Assembly (NCBI GenBank): GCA_021014325.1
Contig: CM037473.1
Span: 23,488,822-23,552,821 of the forward strand
Direction of reading: 5' to 3'
Length of the DNA: 64,000 nt
Source: Plazaster borealis
Lineage: Eukaryota; Echinodermata; Asteroidea; Forcipulatida; Labidiasteridae
The translations under genes and the position numbers were made by a program. The notes below the pieces were generated by a model. It searched no databases. It saw nothing but the letters and a program-made list of their open reading frames with translations, and was not told the origin of the DNA. Each line of letters begins with the position of its first letter. Position 1 is the first letter of the stretch. Positions 1 through 15,000 of this stretch are shown in pieces.

Positions 1-3000
1 CTTCTGGATACGCAAAAAGCCACGGAGGACACTACCGACAGTATCACCGGTATCCTGCAGGCGGGAAGAGGAAAAGCAGACATTTTTGTCAACAAAAATG
101 CATTAATGTAAAGTGATTTTGGTGAAACTAAAACAGTAATCATAATTCAGGAATGAGGAGCATGCGAGCCCTATCATAAATAATTATTTTCAATTCTAAA
201 AATGATAAATTGTTTCTTAGTTATTTTGATTTAAACAAATTTCTACCATAAAGATATACATAGCCAAACAGAAGCGGGAAGAGAAAGTCTGGTCTCGTTT
301 CTACAATCAAAACTAAATATAGGGAACCTCTTATTTGACCTCCTCAACCCCCCCCCCCCAATTGTTTTATATATATATATATTTATTCATCAGTTTAATT
401 TCTACTACCTATCTGCCATTGATGAAATGGAGTGGTTGACCTGCCTCTTGCTGTTGGCCTTTGAGGAATTGAATGATTATGGCGACCTATTGTATTTGAA
501 TGATCTTGTTTGACCAGTGAATGCTAAACTGTTGAAATTGGATTACTCTTGTTGGCTGACTGGTGAATGCAGATTCAACGGAGCATGTACTTACAAACGA
601 AGTTGAATAAGCCTGTGTTAAATTGGTTGCATTTTTGTTGAAACTGGTTCTTATTATGCCCACCATGCAAAGCTTCAAACATCACTCCTTCATTACAGTA
701 ACTAAATAAACCATACATTGAAAAGATATGATCAACTGTAGTACTTACTTGATCATCACTGACTTCCACACATCGTATTGAGAAGGGTGGCTCTAGATGG
801 GCAAAACCTAGCAATGGTGGCTTGGAACAACTTGTTACAAACTGTAAAAAAGATTGTTCATAAAAATCGGTAATGGCCTCACGTTTCCATCATAACAGAG
901 TCTTTCATAAAGGCTTAATGACAACACACACATAAAAATATATTAGTGTAACATACATGTACCAATCAAGAGAGGTTTGCGGAGACACAAAGAGCTAGCT
1001 ATAGTGGTTCTGAGAAGAACCAGTGGTTTCTCAGAACCGTGCTTCTCAGAACCACCACATCTCATAAGAGACTTATGGTGTCTCCGCAAACCTCACTTGA
1101 TTGTATCTTCATTCTCCATCATGCAAAGCTTCAAATCCTACTTAGTGTAACAGAAGCAGTCAGGTGGAAAAGTTGCTATGAAGTGAAAAGCAAGGAGCAG
1201 AGACCAGCCAGATAGAAGACGCAGAATATAAACAAAGAAATCAAAAACTTATCATAAAATCCAGCACATTGTAAATACACAATATCTAAGATAAACTAAT
1301 GTACTTTTTAAAAGTAAATGATGTAAGATCCCTTTAAGAGCAGGGAAAGTAATATTTTATATGCAAACTCGATTGACAGCAGATTTGGAACTAGATACAT
1401 CAAATTTAATCACCTTGAGGAAGAGCGCCCTCTCTGCTGACGTGAAGTCATGCTCCAGGACATCAAACAACCAGTTGACGACCCGATGGGAGTTATGAAA
1501 CCCTCCATAGTACTGTGTATGTTTCCTAAATCACAAAAAAAATGGAATTAAACAACACTTGGTCTTTATTCGATTTATCAAAGTTCTTCTTATTTGTACG
1601 AATGAGGATATAATTCCACTGCGAAGCAATGTTAGTAAAGTGTCTTGCTCAAGGACACAAGTGTCAAGACTGGGATTTCAACCCACACTCCGGTGACTTA
1701 GCCATCAGAACTTGTGTTTGATGCGCTAAACCGCTCAGCCACTACATGCAACTAGATACTTTCAAGCTAAGCACCACAAATGAGTGGCGTGTCGTGACTG
1801 AGCGGTCTAGTGCACCAGACTCAAGCTCTGATGTTATATGATTAGAGCAAGGGTTAGGATTAGGGTTAAAGCTATGGTTAGAGATGTTCCTTATCTGTGT
1901 TATCTAAAGTAATGATGAACTGATAGGGTACATGTAGATGAACATTATGCATAGGGGTAATGGTTATTTAATAAATGGTTATAGAGGATCATGAACTGTA
2001 GTTCTTAAAGTGAGATTAAATGTTAGGAATGGATAGAGTAAGTCAGTGTTAGGGTTACATTAGTAGGGTAACGGTTAAGATAAGGGTTAGTTATAGTAAG
2101 AGATGATTCTTATCTGCATTTATTTGAAGTAAGGTGGAATGGATAGGACAAGTGTGTGTTTGGGTTATAGGTAGGGTAAGGGTTAGGATAATTAAGGGTA
2201 ATAGTTATGGTTATGGTTACGTTTATGGTTATGGTTGTGGTTATGGTTGTGGTTATGGTTATGGTTATGGTTATGGTTATGGTTATGGTTATGGTTATGG
2301 TTATGGTTATGGTTATGGTTATGGTTATGGTTATGGTTATGGTTATGGTTAAAGTTGTGGTTTTGGTTATGCTTCGAGTTATCTCCTTATCTTTATTACC
2401 CACCTGAGGTCTGAAAAGTCAATCTCAGTGTTATCTCCAGATATCAATCTCTGGAGCTCTGGACCAGAGAACCATGACAACCACTCAGGGTTGATTATGG
2501 ATCGAAAACCACGCTTAAATGCCTTGGTCTGGTCCCTGATCTGCTGGTACAGCCTGTAGTGAGCCATTAGATGGATGTAGCTAATTCTAAAGTGGGATTG
2601 GGAATCAGACTTTTAGTTTTGTTTTCAATCATATAGACTTTTTTACAAGACAGTTTTTCTTTTTCTTAACATTTCTTAAAATCTGTGACATAATGTACAT
2701 TAGTCATAGTTTTAAAATATTTTATTCCATCAAAGAATTATTAGTCTGGTCTCTTACTTGTTCTCATTAGTGACTGCCATTGCCTTGCCACCGGGAACCA
2801 GTTCATGGGTGTGGATCTTTCCCATTACATCCTCATCATAGGAGAAGACAAGATCGAGGTCGGAAATGTCGCCCTCATAGTGCTGATTGGAAAAAGTAAA
2901 TGGAACATTTATTATTATTTCTTACTGTTTTTAACCCTAACCAACCCAACCCTTCAATGTCTTGTTGAAATCTGTTGGATTGATAACTGCATTAGTAAAC

Positions 3001-6000
3001 TTCAGTATGCTTTACATGGGATCAGGCATGCCACCATTATCAGAGTCCAACAGTTTGGGTGTTGAGTTACCATATGGTGATGGATCCCCCAAGGCATGAA
3101 GTTATTTCAAAATTAAGATACAAGGTTTTTCCCGCTGGCATGACAATAATCCCGGATCAGATTTGACAAATGGCTTGTGGGACTAAGGAATCCTACTTAT
3201 TCTAGACCAGAACCTCCCAGATGTTACAATTCAGGAGGTTTACTAACTCTGTGCATCACCAGAAAAACAAAACTACAGGTTTGGACACATTGAGGACTAA
3301 TTCTTTCTCCCTTTGGTGACTGCAATACTTCAACAAGAAGGCTGAAGGAGGTTTTGAAGAATTCCTGAGATCAGGAAACATCCTCAGAAATCACATGCCT
3401 GGATGATATATAATGTTACCTTGACGTAGGTGAGATTCTTGTAGAGTTCAGGGTCCATTGAGGGAAGCTCGTCAATGGGGCTATAGAGCTGATTATGCTG
3501 CTGCTCCAACATCTGACTCAAGAAGAAAGTCGCAAATGGAACTTCGACAACAATGCTCTATGAAATATAACAATAAAAATTCACATTTAAAGACAAGGGT
3601 AATCAAGTAAAATGATGCAAAGAACTATTAAGGGCCTCACAATTTCGACCCTTGCAGAGTCTTTTTCTAAGGCAAAAACGACAACACAACACACATATAC
3701 AGGTATACTAATGTAACAGAAGCATTCAAGTAGAAAGAAGTGAAAATAGTGGGGCAAGCAAAATTATGTGAGAGATACCAACCAAAAACAAACTTATGGG
3801 GAAAATAGTTACACTTGATATTAAAGGAATCTATAAAAAAACTAGTAACATTATTTTGGTTTTACCCTTGTTTGATAAGCACTGTAGACTCAGTACTGTT
3901 CAAGTCCTTCTGGGCTCGACTTTACAAAGCACTAAGATTCATCCGAAGATGAGCTGTCAGTAATTACCATAGTGATTTATAATGTGACATCACACTTTGC
4001 TTAGCAATTAAGATCGATTAGCAGAAGATGCTCTTTGTGAAATCGAGTCCAGGAAACACAGACATGGTCAAACACTGAAAAACCAATCTGTGATGACGAT
4101 ACAAACATGAATGTTACACACCTCATAGACAGCTTTGGCGAGCATCTTTCCGACGAACTCAAAAAGACCTAGATGGTTCTCATTGATAAAGGATGTCGGA
4201 CTTGGGTACAGTCGCTGCTCACTGGTAGTCTACACAAAAACAAAAGAAAAAACCCAACAATGATGGCGTATCGACCCCAAGCAGTCTAGTGCACTGGACT
4301 CAATTACTGGTTGTAGAGTGTGGGTTTGAATCTCAGTCATCACACTTGTGTCCTTCAGCTAGTCACTTATTCATAATTGCTTCCCTTCACCTAGGAGTGA
4401 AGGGGTTGCTTGATTTGTTACATACTTAGGCTGAGATGGTTTAGGTTATGAAATTACGGGCAAAATGACCATGAAAATGTTTATGCACCATGAGTGTCGG
4501 CTGATAATGCATCTTCATCTCTAGCAGGATCAGGGATATCAATGAAAAAACCTGAAGTCAGAAAAAACAGAAAAAATTAATAATTTAGGTTTAATTACCT
4601 TGAATAAATTGAGTGTTGGGTTGAAGACTGTTCTGATAATTTCTTCCAGGAATTCCTTGAAGACTCCGTCTTGATCTATACCTGCTTCGTCTAAGCCCTG
4701 TCACACAAAGATAGACATGGTAAAACGCTAAAATTTAAAACTGTTAAACTTCATAAATTACAAGTTTACACAACCAAAAGCTGGTTACACACATTGTAAG
4801 TAGTACCCAATGAGGTCAATTGATGTAATAATTGTATCAGAGATAACAATAATATTTTGGTTTAACTACGACAGCAAGCTAAGCACCAGTTCAGATCTCA
4901 AAATACAGTACCATTACCTAAAAATGTATTTATTACATCCAATAAAATACCATACATTAAAAGACACATAATGTACATCAAAATTTCATAAATTTAGGAT
5001 AAACAGTTCGATATGATCATCATTGTTTTTATGTCACATAGATTACCTGCATGTTAATAAACCTGACACGGATAAGTCCTTTAAGAGTCTGGGGTTGGAG
5101 ACCAGCTAACTGTTGGTACCCATCCTGCAAGCAAAGAAACAAAGAAACAAAGCTTATGTTACTGGACTCTGGTCAAAGGTCCCATGCATATTTTTTAAAC
5201 CTGCATTGCACAGATAAATCTGTGCGCAGTTGTTCCACCATACATGACCCGTGCAGCTGAACGGTTAGACAACTCTTTTGCAAATAATCAAAAGTTGGAG
5301 GGTTAATAAATAGACAATGACAAGTCAATCTGCTGAAGAAGAAAAATAGCAAGAGTAGCAGTTCACAACTCCACTTTTGGAAAACACTACAGACACTGTC
5401 TGCATACATTTCAAGCTATACATTACTATGAGTTATATACACATATGGACTGGTACATAAGCCACCCATGCCACCTTTGACTCTACAAAGGGTCAAACCC
5501 AAGCCCACTAACCACTGTCGTAGTGTTATTATTATTATTATTTAAGACACCATGAAAGTATCTAAAGAACTATTAAAGATATGCCTTACATACTTCTTCG
5601 AGCCTTGACGTGTGTACTGTTATTAGTGTTTTATTATTATTTTATGTCAGACACCATGAGAGTGTTTAAATAAATTTTTAAGATACTCAATACTTACTTC
5701 TTCAAGCCTTGACGTGTGTACTGTTACGAGTGTTTTATTATTATTTTATGTAAGACACCATGAGAGTGTCTAAATAACTATTTAAGATACTTGTTACTTA
5801 CTTCTACGAGCCTTGTCCTGTGTACTGTTATGAGCGTTGAGTGAGGGGAGTAACTCGCCGTCTCTGTGAAGCCCAGGGCTTTCTTCTCTTCAGCTACTCG
5901 TTTGCGGAATAACATCACTCGCTGTCAGAACAAAATTTTAACTTTTATAGATATGACATATCCATAATGGCGGTATTGGGGGCTGGGGAGGGGAACTTCT

Positions 6001-9000
6001 CCCCCAAATTGTTTGATTTTTTGTTTTTTCCCCTCAGCTCCCCCAACCCCACATACATAACAATTTAGAATGGTATTAACAGAGTTTTCTGCCAAAAAGT
6101 ATATTTTGCGTGCACCCCGTGATCATCTAGCTATCCTTTCATTCATAATAATTAACTTTTAAAAGTGACGTGAAATGGGTTTGGATGAGAATTTCAAAGG
6201 TTACACTTTACCTCTCTGTGTGGGATGACATGAGGAATCCGTTGCAAGATCAGCGTCGTTCGCTTACTCCCCTTCTCAAGCTCCGCCCTGAAAGTGGTCA
6301 GTTTCAGGTCCTTGACCAGCCAGTGGTTGGCCTGAGCAAACTGGCGCCTGCAGTCTCTGTCATAGAGAAGACTCAGTAGGGAATGTGTGGAGCTAAACAG
6401 GTTTGCTTTCTTCACCGTACCATCTGGGATGAAATTTGTTTTACTTAGTTTGAGCTTTTGATAAACTAAATTCATTCTAGTTTTCAAGTAGTATATGGTT
6501 TAACCATATATTGATGTGTAAGAAGCACTGTAGACTTAGTGCTTTCCCGAGTCCAACTGCAGGAACAAAATCCATAGGTATACTACTCACAGGGGACTTG
6601 AACCCATGACAACCGACACTATAGAGCAGATCGCTTCACCACTAGACCACCGAGCATGCCAGGGCCCAATTTCAAAGAGCTGCTTAAACAGAAAATATTG
6701 CTTATCAATTTTCTGCTAAGCAGAAATGGGCAGAATACCAGTCATAAATTGCACATGTGTGACATGGCTGGTAACCAGATTCTGGGAAGTATAATTTTGT
6801 TGTACTTGGCTACTTCCTTAGCTTAAACAGCTCTATGAAATTGGGCCCTGGTAACAAGTGGCCACTTCAAATCCTGTAACTACTTCTATTCAATTGTTCG
6901 TAGTAACCGATGCTAATTACAGGATTCAAACTGGCCTCTCGATAGTGGAAATGAATTGAGGCTACACATTTTATAACATATTTTAGTTAAGTCTTGAATT
7001 CAGGTGGTTTAGTACTGGTAGCAAACCATGCAGTCAGGAGAAGAAAACAATCTTTTCAAATTATTGATAACAGTTTTTACGGTCGGCAGGTTTTTGAATG
7101 GACGGTCAAGTTAAAGGAAACAAAAAGCTTTTTTCGTTAGGCCTAATCAATTGTGTACAGAGTTCTCAGGTTGACCTACCAATGCCATGCTCCCAGATCA
7201 TCTTGAAGACAAAGGCATTAAGGAATGCTGTGACTGCAATAAGGTCCTCTGTATGGAATGGTGTCTGCTGGTCGTAAAACTCAACATCATCCAAGATTCT
7301 GCAAACGGGGTTAAAAAGTTAACCCTTTCATTACCGAATTGTTTTGATTTAAACAACCACTGGTGACCGCATTGTTCGATCACTCAAGCGTGAGGAACAC
7401 ATTCTTACACAACAGAAAGCTTTCATTCAAAGGCCATTGTTACAAACTATTTTATCACTTTGAAGGCATTGTTTTACAGCAACATAAGTGATAACAAATG
7501 TTTTACTTATTGAGAATTCCCTTGTTCAAAAAAACATTGAGATCAGCCAATAAATGTACAAGTTCTTGACCTTTGTTTCCTCAGTGTGTTCTGTAAACTC
7601 AAAAAACCTTTTTGTACACAACTTTACGCTCCGTAAGTGTTTGGCATTTCGGATCCTTCCACTCCAGTTTGAAGGGATTGCATTTTAGCAACCTTAGCTC
7701 ATTTTAACTGTGATATAACTCTAAAATTTCTCTTCCCTGTGAAAATTTAAAAAATCAGCTATATCGTCATCAGTGTTTTCACAATGTGAAATCCGTCAAT
7801 TTAATTCAGAACCACAAGAACTTAAGAACAGTATGCAACAGTGAAGAGGACTTTTTGTCCACCACAACTAATTAGAAAGATATTTACAGTGTTACCACAA
7901 ACTCTCAGCTCTAAACTCAGCAAAATTATACAACACAACAAACAACAAATAAGCAGATGGTCAATAATAATGTCAACAAATATACTTTTATGTAATCTTT
8001 ATGTAAATAACTCAATTAGGTTGTCAAAAGGAACCCAGGATAATACTTACGGTATTAAGTAGGTGGCAACATCACAAAAGAGCACCAGTACTGAGAGAAT
8101 GTTATGAGATTCCATGGAGGAAGATAGACACTCTAGAAACAGCTTCAGACCTCCCTGGGGACCCAACTCAGCGATGAAGCGCCACAGTCTAGGTAGAAGG
8201 AGATCTCGATAGCTCAGACCTGCATCAGATTGAGAGTTGAAAGATAGTTTTGAATGGGATTAGAAACTTTGAATGGTTTTAAATGGTGTCACCATTTTTA
8301 CACTAAAGAACTGACCTATAGACGGTGTGACCTCTGTTTACATTCAAACCACCCTCTGTTGACAAAACACTGTCCAAGTCATGTTTCCGCCGGGCAAGAA
8401 GACGCGTACTCATGGTAACATTGCGTGTCCTTTATAGCTGGCTGTCAGTACACAAAGGTTTTGCCCGGCGACATGCGCGCGCATCATGTTATGGTTTTCG
8501 AATGACGTCAGAGGTCTCATCGTCTATATAATGGAGCCTCCTGGTATCTTACTAATGTGGAACTGACTTATATCAATCATACATAACAATTAATGGAACT
8601 GACTTATATCAATCATATGTAACAGTTAATGGAACTGACTTATATCAATCATACATAACAGTTAATGGAACTGACTTATATCAATCATATATAACAGTTA
8701 ATGGAACTGACTTATATCAATCATATGTAACAGTTAATGGAACTGACTTATATCAATCATACATAACAGTTAATGGAACTGACTTATATCAATCATGTAA
8801 CAGTTAATGGAACTGACTTATATCAATCATACATAACAGTTAATGGAACTGACTTATATCAATCATACATAACAGTTAATGGAACTGACTTATATCAATC
8901 ATATGTAACAGTTAATGGAACTGACTTATATCAATCATATATAACAATTAATGGAACTGACTTATATCATTCATATAACAATTAATGGAACTGACTTATA

Positions 9001-12000
9001 TCAATCATATATAACATTAATGGAACTGACTTATATCAATCATATATAACATTAATGGAACTGACTTATATCAATCATACATAACAGTTTATGGAACTGA
9101 CTTATATCAATCATACATAACAGTTAATGGAACTGACTTATATCATGGAAACTTACCTGTGAGTATATCACGCCTGAGTTCAGTGAGTGTCGCGATGGCT
9201 GTTTGATACATATCACACACATTACACACAGCGACAACCTCTGGCGCCTGTAGGCTTTTTCCGCCCTTCTGTGTGCCAAGCTTGGAGGTTGTTCTTTGCA
9301 AGCGCTTCAAGAAACTACCTCCTGTAATTAATGAAAATAAGCCAAACGTTCAATTCCATAATTATGCACATTCTTAAAATTGAAGTAGATGAATCCATTT
9401 CTGCACACACAAATTAATAGTCTGTAGTAAGATGGTGACTATAGGGGTGGGCAATCTGAGGTTTAAGTGGGGAGAACGGAGCATGATCTGCTGACATATT
9501 TATTAACAGTAGTATTTTAACGACCCTTTCCCCACTGCCTGTCTCTGTTTCTCCCACCTCTCCATACCCCACTCTTAATATAAATACAGAAACCATACCT
9601 TTGGAATGCCCCTTTCCTGACGATGTGGGCGACTTTGCCGTTGGTTCTTGATCAGGGGCCACCTTCAATACATCAAGAAACACTGTCTGCAGAATCTGCT
9701 GGCCCCACAACATGTTTAACTGCCTTACCACAAAGTTCATTGCCTCGTGTAATCTGAAATAATGGATACGTCATTGAGCATATTTGACAGCTTCTATAAG
9801 ATGCTTTAGAAGAAAATTTCAGCCCCAATTGTTGCAATTTAGAAAACTCGGCAGTAGTAAAAGACTGTGAAAGTCTTGCACGTATTCAAACTTCCAGGAA
9901 AAAGTTGGCCCCAACCATAATGAGTTGTATATGTCCACCTCACCTTGTATACCTTTCAAGATGTTGTACTATGGTTGCTGCGTCTCATAAATCATTCTTA
10001 ACAAGCTCCACCAAATTTGATAATTCAGCGCCAAGAGTGTCATTTATGGCAGACATGGTGCATTATAAATGTACACAACTATTCTTATTCTTATTACAAG
10101 ATATATATATTTATTTTGATATTTTGATATTTACTATATTCATTTTAAAACGTCATGTTCAAACATGAAAATTGATTTCCAGTGTGCATTCATACAATAA
10201 GACATTTTTGATAAAAACAAAAAATTATACCAGTGTCTTTATAAGGCTGTGCCCCTATTGGCGGCTACAGCTACGGATACGACTGTTGCTAAGGAATATA
10301 CTTCACTTGCATGATGATGTCTTTATAAGGCTGTGCCCCTATTGGCGGCTACAGCTACGGCTACGACTGTTGCTAAGGAATATACTTCACTTGCATGATG
10401 ATGCAGCGATCCAGCCGTAACCGCACCCATAAACGCCAAATCGGACACGGCCTTACTATCCCTCAGAAAATTACATGGAAGTAAAATGTTCTTCTTAGAA
10501 TTGGTTGTTTGTAAATTGTGTCAGGGGACATGGCCCATAGGAATCTAAAATGCTGTGTATAGGCCAATGCATTACCTATGGTCAGTGGGTTGTGAGAACC
10601 AGCCGAGGACGGGGTGCCACTGAGTAGTGTGGGATTTCTTCTTGCCGACGTAACCTTGACAATGGGTCAGGAGGGAGACGGTCACTCGCTGGAAAACACA
10701 TCGTGAAAGATGGGTTAGGATTTATATTGATGTTGTGTCAGAGATCAAAATGAATGAACAAATATGTGTCATTGGAAACAATATCAGAATATTGCTGTTA
10801 TTCTCTTTATAAAATAAAACAAAAGTTGCTGTCAGTTAAAAATGTATCTAAAAATATTCAAATACCAATATTAACTAACACAAGTTTAAATCACATTTAT
10901 ATGAAGTCAGTTTCATACAGCAAAAAATGCTTACCGTAAAAACTTGCACATTGCTTGAGAGAATCTGTGGAAACGTTAACAATACAAAGGAAAACAATGC
11001 ATGTTAAAAGAAATTACCCCAGAAAAACTGTCATTTCTCTATCACAAGTATAAGACTGAAAGAGGTACTAGAGATTTTGTTAACAAGCAGTTGTCATAAT
11101 ACCACATTACTAACCAAGCTATGCTTGAGCTATTGGAGAGCTATATTGGCAAGCAAGAGAGATTGCTCACAGTCACCAAAGAGAGGAAACTGGTCTGGTT
11201 TGGTCACATGGTCAGATGGAAGGGGAGTTTCACAAACACAATCCTGGAGGGTGGAACAGATGGTGTGCGCAGAGGGGGAATGCAGTGGAAAATGTGGGCA
11301 GATAACAACAAGGAATGGACAGGTCTTTTTTGGGCACAACTTCTTAGGGCAGCAGAAGACCGAGACAAATGGAGGTTAATTTGTAAGTGACAAATGCCAT
11401 CACAATGTTGCCCCTATGGCTATAAATGCTACGGACAGAAGGATGTCATAATTTTTAGATGAATTTTGTGGTGGACATATCTTGTGTGTGCTTACAGCAG
11501 CTTTGCACTTGATATGAAGCACTGCAAGGCAATCTGCAACAGCAAAATTTGGGGGCAATCTAACAAAGTATTTAAAAAATTTCACTAGAATACCAACAAA
11601 TATTACCTGTTGTTCGAGCTGACCCATGTGTATAAGGTTTGCTGTGGATGGAAAAATATAGATACTCATTAAATAACATCAATAAGATTTGACTATTAGA
11701 TTTGAAAACAACAACCACCATCAAAACCCTGAAAAAGTAACTGGAAGATGAACAAGTAACTGGAGGGTGAAAAAGTAACTGGAAGGTGAAAAGGTAACTG
11801 GAGGGTAAAAAAAGTAACTGGAAGGTGAAAAGTAACTTGAACGTTGAAATGATTATGGGAACAATGCAAGCAGGCAATAGGAATCTAGGTCTGTGGCGAG
11901 ATTAACGGATAGCACAAGTATAACATTTGAAGAAGGGAAATGATAATTCAAAAAACAAAAAACAATAGCTCTTGGGAGCAGGGGGGGGGGATTCCAGACC

Positions 12001-15000
12001 CCTTGGAAACCTCCTTGCTCCACCGTGCGATGAAGTTATTGCATCAATTAGAAAACTTCTTGTCCAAGTCAACTCAGTACATCATGTTATAGTTCCCTTA
12101 CCCATGAGGCACAGTGCATAGTTTCCTTCCAGGGTGTTGAAGATTATCCTCATATTCTGCTCTTTGGCAAGAAAATCCAGGCTCTGTTTGAAGAAATTGT
12201 AGGTCTTTATGGACGCCAGACACTGCCGGGAAAAACAAAATTGAGCCCCTTTTCAGCTGTTTATTATGGGATAATTAACCCTAACCCTCCAAAATCCTAT
12301 TCATTAAGCTGGAGGATTGAGGACTGTCGTGGCCGAGCATTCAAGCGCACTGGACTCAAGCTCTGATGTTTCTGACCGGCAGAGTGTGGGTTCAACTCCC
12401 GGTCTTGACACTTACATCCTTAAGCAATGCACTTAACCATTATTGCTTCGTCCTTTGGATGGGACGTAAGGTCGATGGTCCCGTGTGTTGTGTAATGCAC
12501 ATAAAAGAACCCAGTACACTTTTTGTATAAGGGAAGGAGTTTGCCGCAGTGTTTTCTTGTATGTTTGGCTGCAGACTGCATGCATCATAGCACTTTGTAA
12601 ATTGTGTAAACAAATGAGTCTTATATTTTAAACATAGCTCTGCATACCTTGTAGAAAAAATAATGAGTGCTTTGAGACACCCTCGGGTTGTAATAAAGCA
12701 CTACATAAGAACTCTGTATAACTATTATTACTAAATAATAATTGCTAACCACTAGGCCAGGCAAACAGATCGATCCAAGTCCAAACATGTTGGTCTGAAG
12801 TGACATAAGAGTAGAAGTGTCGTAACCAGAACCAAAACCTACATTCTGACAACACCAAAACTTTAGTCCAGTGTACTAGACTGCTCAGTCATTCCTAACC
12901 TTTGTCTCAAGTTAATATTTGATGATATTTTTGTCATTGCCCTCCATATCCAAACAGAAAATACAATCCTCTTAAATTATATTCACAATTTACCTCTGGA
13001 GCGATAGTAGTGAGGTGTAGAATGAGAGCTGGTACTGATAGGATGTAGAGATGGAAAAGGCTCGTCAGGTTATCCGAGAATTTACTGGAAATCAACGGCC
13101 TGCAAAATTATTCAAAAATCAGTTATGAAAAAACAACACTATAACATAGACTTGTGCATAAACCTTGTACAAACCTTGCATAAGACTTAAACCTTCATAT
13201 AAAGTTAGAAATCCTTAAGAAAATTCAATACACAAATCATCCAAAACAATAAGAAAAGTGTAACATTTAGGAGTCATCAACAGTTTTCAAAATTTTGAAG
13301 ATTGTACAGAGGGTAAGAGTTGTTAAAATCTCCTCCCCCAAAGTGGTTCTGAACAATTATTTTATTTATGCATATTAGTATTGATGATTATTGATAATTC
13401 ACCCCTCTCCATAAGTGCTACATTTTTCAGTACGTCTGGTTCAATATTTCAGGCATGGGATTACACACGGAGGCCATGGATAGGTAGCCATGGAGGCCAC
13501 ATTGTCCTGGTCTTGGCTTTGGTGCCCCTTCAAAAGTTTCCCCTAGACTTTACGATTTTCCAATGGATGTGCCCTTTTCAAATTGAATGGCCTTGCCCTC
13601 TCAAAGATGAAATTCCCAACCTTACATTTGTGTTTCCTTCGTTGACTTTACTGTGGAAATATCTACATTTCTAAACACTAAAAAAAATTGTACATGCTTA
13701 GAAATAAGTTCCAAATAAATGGCCTTACCCCTTCAAAACTTTCCCCTACACTTTGAGATTTTCCAATGGATGTGCCCTTTTGCAAAATGAATGGCCTTGC
13801 CCTCTCAAAGATGAAATTCCTGGCCTTACATTTGTGTTTCCTTCGTTGATTCTACTGTGGAAATATCTACATTTCTAATCACTAACAAAATTCGTACATG
13901 GTGAGAAATAAGTTCCAAATAAATGGCCTTACCCCTTCAAAACTTTCCCCTACACTTTAAGATTTTTCAATGGATGTGCCCTTTGCAAAATGAATGGCCT
14001 TGCCCTCTCAAAGATGAAATTCCCAACCTTACATTTGTGTTTCCTTCGTTGATTTTACTGTGGAAATATCTACATTTCTAAACACTAAACAAAATTGTAC
14101 ATGCTTAGAAATAAGTTCCAAATAAATGGCCTTACCCCTTCAAAACTTTCCCCTAGACTTTAAGATTTTTCAATGGATGTGCCCTTTGCAAAATGAGTGG
14201 CCTTGCCATTTGTGTTTCCTTCGTTGATTCTACTGTGAAATTATCTACGTTTTTCTAAACACTAACAATATTCGTACAGGGCGAGAAATAAGTTCCACAT
14301 GATCGTTAATTCTACTGTTGAAATATCTACGTTTCTAAACACTAACAAAATTCATACATGGCAAGAAATAAGTTGCACATGATGGACTACATACCGTAAT
14401 GCGACAGTAAATAGAGCTCTCAAAGATGAAATTCCCGACCTTACATTTGTGTTTCCTTCGCTGATTCTACTGTGGAAATATCTACATTTCTAAACACTAA
14501 CAAAATTTGTAAATGGCGAGAAATAAGTTCCACATGATCGTTGATTCTAATGTGGAAATATCTACATTTCTAAACACTAACAAAATTCGTACATGGCGAG
14601 AAATAAGTTCCACATGATCGTTAATTCTACTGTTGAAATATCTACGTTTCTAAACACTAACAAAATTCGTACAGGGCGAGAAATAAGTTCCACATGATCG
14701 TTAATTCTACTGTTGAAATATCTACGTTTCTAAACACTAACAAAATTTGTACAGGGCGAGAAATAAGTTCTGCATGATCGTTAATTCTACTGTTGAAATA
14801 TCTACGTTTCTAAACACTAACAAAATTCGTACAGGGCGAGAAATAAGTTCTGCATGATCGTTAATTCTACTGTTGAAATATCTACGTTTCTAAACACTAA
14901 ATAATTTGTACATGGAAAGAAATTAGTTGCACATGATGGACTGCATACCGTAATGCGACAGTGAATAGAGCTGAGAGCATAGCATGGGTCAATGAGGGCT

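Larger units (their letters stand above)
1..5124 (-). other. UBE3B: UBE3B HECT domain exons (exons 19-27)
   Basis: These nine exons encode residues 711-1040 and cover most of the HECT domain. In order they carry [119 protein letters not shown] and [12 protein letters not shown]. The N lobe and most of the C lobe are intact with no frameshift. The remaining C-terminal ~30 residues, with the catalytic cysteine (in vertebrates within a TCFNLLKLP motif), should be encoded just left of position 1. Confidence 0.93.

Noticed and set aside
2204..2372. Interstitial telomere from a chromosome fusion
   Set aside because: The repeat is GGTTAT, not TTAGGG; only the flanking degenerate tract is telomere-like, and it is too short and decayed.
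8558..9145. Regular ~35-bp repeats resembling a CRISPR array or a repeat-protein ORF ([12 protein letters not shown])
   Set aside because: There are no unique spacers; variation is a few bases per unit. The host is eukaryotic and the array is intronic. The open frame exists only because many units are 36 bp.
11121..11390. Plus-strand ORF as an independent gene
   Set aside because: It matches the tail of LINE reverse transcriptases, lacks the catalytic core and lies inside a UBE3B intron.
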